Origin: Camellia lanceoleosa
Lineage: Eukaryota > Streptophyta > Magnoliopsida > Ericales > Theaceae
Assembly (NCBI GenBank): GCA_025200525.1
Contig: CM045762.1
Location: 2,728,001 to 2,792,000 of the forward strand
Length of the DNA stretch: 64,000 nucleotides
Reading direction: 5' to 3'
In this document: piece by piece, positions 61,162 through 64,000 of the stretch
Numbering within the stretch: position 1 is the stretch's first letter
Layout: each line of letters opens with the position of its first letter
Program-made: the position numbers and the translations under genes
The notes under the pieces: generated by a model
What the model was told of the DNA's origin: nothing
Databases searched by the model: none
What the model saw: the letters and a program-made list of their open reading frames with translations, nothing else

Positions 61162-64000
61162 TGTAGATAACCCATTTTTGACCGACCTTAAGACTCAGAC
61201 GTCATCGATTGAGTGCTCGGTGATGGTGCATGTTGTGCTCATTTCGAGTCTCCGGAGTTTTGGCTGAGAGCCTTACCTCCGAGCCTCTAAACTCTTTGTA
61301 CTTTGGCTCGGTTTGCGGACCGAATCTTGTTTTCTCTTCCCCGGAGGGAGAAAGAGGTCTTGTAGACCATCTCTTTGTGGTCGTAGGCCACTTTTCCCGT
61401 TTGGAGACTAGTTTCCAGTTTCTGGTGCCTTTGGCCGCGCGCCTTGTCTCGGGACCTCTTAATATTCTCCGTTTGGTGTGGTTTTTGAACCACACCTTGT
61501 TGCCTCTTCCTAGAGGGACACTGTGGTCCGGAAGACCACTTTTGTGGTCGCATACCACTTTTGGTGCTCGTCAGCTAGTTTTCGGGACTTTTGGCCGCAT
61601 GTTTTGCATCCCGATCTCTCGTCTTGCATCCGCTTTGGTTTGTTTTTGGTACAAACCTTGTTTTCCTTGTTTGGAAGGTGGTACAAGGGTGGGAGACCAT
61701 TTTTTCTCCTAGAGTTTTCTGGTCGGATAACTGGCTTTCTTGGTCTTTGGACCATCTTTTCTGGTCGGCCACCACACCACTAGCTTGCTTTCATGTCCTG
61801 AACTCTCTCCCACTATTGCCGACCAAGTTTTATTCTAGGAGACCACTTAGAGTGGTCGACCGACCACTTTAAGTAGCAGGCCGACCACTTCAAGTGATCG
61901 GCTGCTTTTTGACACCTTTTTGGAGATATTTTCCTCCAGCTAGCACAGTTAGAGGGCATTTGGGCTATCCTCCATACACATGTATGAAGGGATTTGTTTG
62001 AAGCTTAGCTTCTCCAAGAAGCTTTGGCTTTTTATTTCTATAAGAGGGAGCCTCCCTCCTCCAGGTTTAGAAAATCTGTGAAAGAAGGATAGATATAGTG
62101 GTGTATCTATATTGCCTTGTTTGTTTCATTTTTGTGCCTTAAAGTGTAGATTTGTCTTACTTTTTCACTCAAACACCATCATTTTGCTACTGAGGTGCTT
62201 AGGACCTGGTTTTGGTGTTCTTGGATGGCTTTGAGCTTGAAAAAACCTACTGGAGTTGCAGTTATAAAGAAGGTCTTCAGGGGTGAGTTTCTACCCCTTA
62301 AATCCCCCTTTCTTGCTTAAGCTTTTAGCCTACCTTGCATGTTGTTTTGAGCTTAACTTATAACTGATAAAAGTTCTGTTTTTACATGATTTTGATCTTT
62401 GTTTAAGGTCACTTTTGTGTTTGGGGTTGTTTACCCCCTCTTAGGCCTTGTTTGGCCTTGTTTTTGTGCCTCTTTTGTGAGCTTTGGGACCACCTTATTT
62501 TGGCCTTCTCACCACTGAAATCCAGAGGTTTTTTAGTGGTGGGGATGGTGTTTTGAGGTCCTAAGAAGGAGAGGGTCATCCCCTCTCCTTGTTGTCTTCA
62601 ATACTTGTCATATATGCCTCATGTTTGAGCACCTTTGTTAAGTGTGTTTTGACCATATATTAGCATGTATTTGTGGTTATTTTGCTGAGGCATGCCACTA
62701 TTTTTACTTGCCTTGGTCACTCCATGCATGCCTTATACACTTGTAGTATAAATCCCTTAAACTAGCTTTGTATGCTTCATGAAGTAGCATGTCATTTTAG
62801 CTTGGTTTGAGTCCATTTCAGCATGTATTTGGTGATATTTTACCATGTCATACCTCTGTTTAGGTTTGGTTTGGTCAGCCTTTGCATGCTCCTTGCACTT
62901 GTAGTGCATTTCCATGATTTAGCCTAACATGCCTCATATCTTGACATGTCATTTTAGCATGCTTTTGGCTTAGCTCTGAGAAAACTTTATTCATGTTTTA
63001 GCATGTTTGAGGTCTGATTTGTATTGTTTTGGTCATGCATGACTTGCTTTGTATAGCCTTGGTTCAATCTAGCTTGTTAGCCTTGTGTATTGAGTCCTCT
63101 AACATGCATTACTTGGACTATTTTAATGATTTGGCATCATTTATCATGTGATTTCAGTCCATGTTTCATGGCCATGCACTTGCATTTGTCACTCATTCAA
63201 TGCGTTGGAGGGTTTGCCCCTTTATGTCTTAACATGAACCATTGCGTATGCCTTCATGCCTTTACTTGCGAGCCATCATTTCAGTGTGTTTTTGGGGTTA
63301 TCATGCCATAATATAACTCTACTTTTTGTTTCTTAAGTCATACCATGCTTGGTCTTAATAGGTGTAGTGTAATCCACCCTATTTGCCTTACATATTCCAT
63401 GCCTTATGCCCCTCATGCTAGCACATTTTGGCTTCCTTCCTTACATGTTTTAGACTCATTTTGACATGTTCTAGGAATGTTTTAGGTTGCCTTAATCATA
63501 TGCTTCATGCTTTGTATACTTGTAGTATAAATGCTCTTGCTTGCCTCAAGCTTTGAGCACCATTGCATGCTTCATTTGTGTTGTGTACATGATTTGGCAT
63601 TACTTAACATGACATTTCAGAGCTTATAGCATTGCCATATTTCCACCACAATCTTGCTTTAAGTGCCTTTGAGTGTTATGCATTGTCGCCTAGTTTTTGG
63701 CTTAGCTTTTACGCTTGCATACCGAGGTATTTGGGCCCTCATCTCAGCATGTTTAGGTTCTTGTTTAGACCTGATTAAGCTCTGTCCATGCTTAGTTCAT
63801 GCATTTGTGCCATGTATTACATGCCTCCTTTGTAGTCCTCTTTACTAACTTCATGCTTTAAGGACCCTAGCATGCCTTACTTATGTTGTTTGAATGATTT
63901 GACATCATTTCTTACCTCATTTCAGTGCACTTAGTATTGTTACACTTCCATACTTTTCACTCTCTAAGTGCTCTTGAGAGTTACACCTTAGTGCCTTAAT
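61162..64000 (+). repeat. 3' LTR of the PMD-carrying element, 5' 2.8 kb
   Basis: It starts TGTAGATAACCCATTTTTGA after a polypurine tract and runs past the window end. It contains a GTCGACCGACC cluster (61,850-61,905), a TATA box (TTCTATAAGAGGG near 62,037), the hairpin (62,511-62,540), and diverged ATTTCAG-marked repeats (63,150, 63,610, 63,920). Frames of up to 160 codons near 61,230-61,712 have no recognisable protein. Confidence 0.82.

Noticed and set aside
61230..61712. A 160-codon plus-strand frame
   Set aside because: It is in the U3-like part of the 3' LTR, with no recognisable domain and no conservation in other copies.

Overview
This is nuclear DNA of a flowering plant, most likely a eudicot. 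The evidence is one intron-rich plant B-type cyclin gene with GT-AG and GC-AG introns, AT-rich intergenic DNA, and a dense load of plant transposable elements: long-LTR Ty3/Gypsy elements, MULE, PIF/Harbinger and CACTA relics, a LINE tail and a SINE. I cannot name the species.

Layout. 1-12,900: LTR pieces of a family starting TGTAGACACC, a second LTR family, and a decayed MULE-type element with Ulp1-element-like coding exons. A complete 4.1-kb solo LTR splits that element. 12,900-20,400: AT-rich intergenic DNA with MITEs, a SINE and RNase H debris. 20,400-31,100: the only gene that looks intact, CYCB3;1 on the + strand, with about 24 coding exons and 676 codons. Its N-terminal half is an internal tandem duplication of a whole exon block, including the destruction box. 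31,100-39,000: MITEs, a LINE tail, a repair-like duplication with filler DNA, and a dead FAR1/MULE transposase. 39,000-45,900: two decayed Gypsy elements (LTR, primer-binding site, gag/protease) in minus orientation, one cut by a TGTAGACACC LTR. 45,900-64,000: a nested pile of long-LTR elements. An antisense plant-mobile-domain (PMD) pseudogene there has a first intron filled with a minisatellite, and a second solo LTR (4.6 kb, perfect target-site duplication) sits inside that minisatellite. The window ends in the 3' LTR of the PMD-carrying element.

How the parts relate. The cyclin would act at G2/M or meiosis and has no functional link to its neighbours. The transposon sections record successive nesting. 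Members of the long-LTR family share several undescribed-looking non-coding structures: a co-varying hairpin downstream of the LTR TATA box, clusters of a GTCGGCCGAC palindrome upstream of TATA boxes (also in the antisense PMD promoter), and an array of small co-varying hairpins before the polypurine tract. These structures and the cyclin's internal duplication are the most interesting signals. All calls come from reading the sequence; no database search or alignment program was run.
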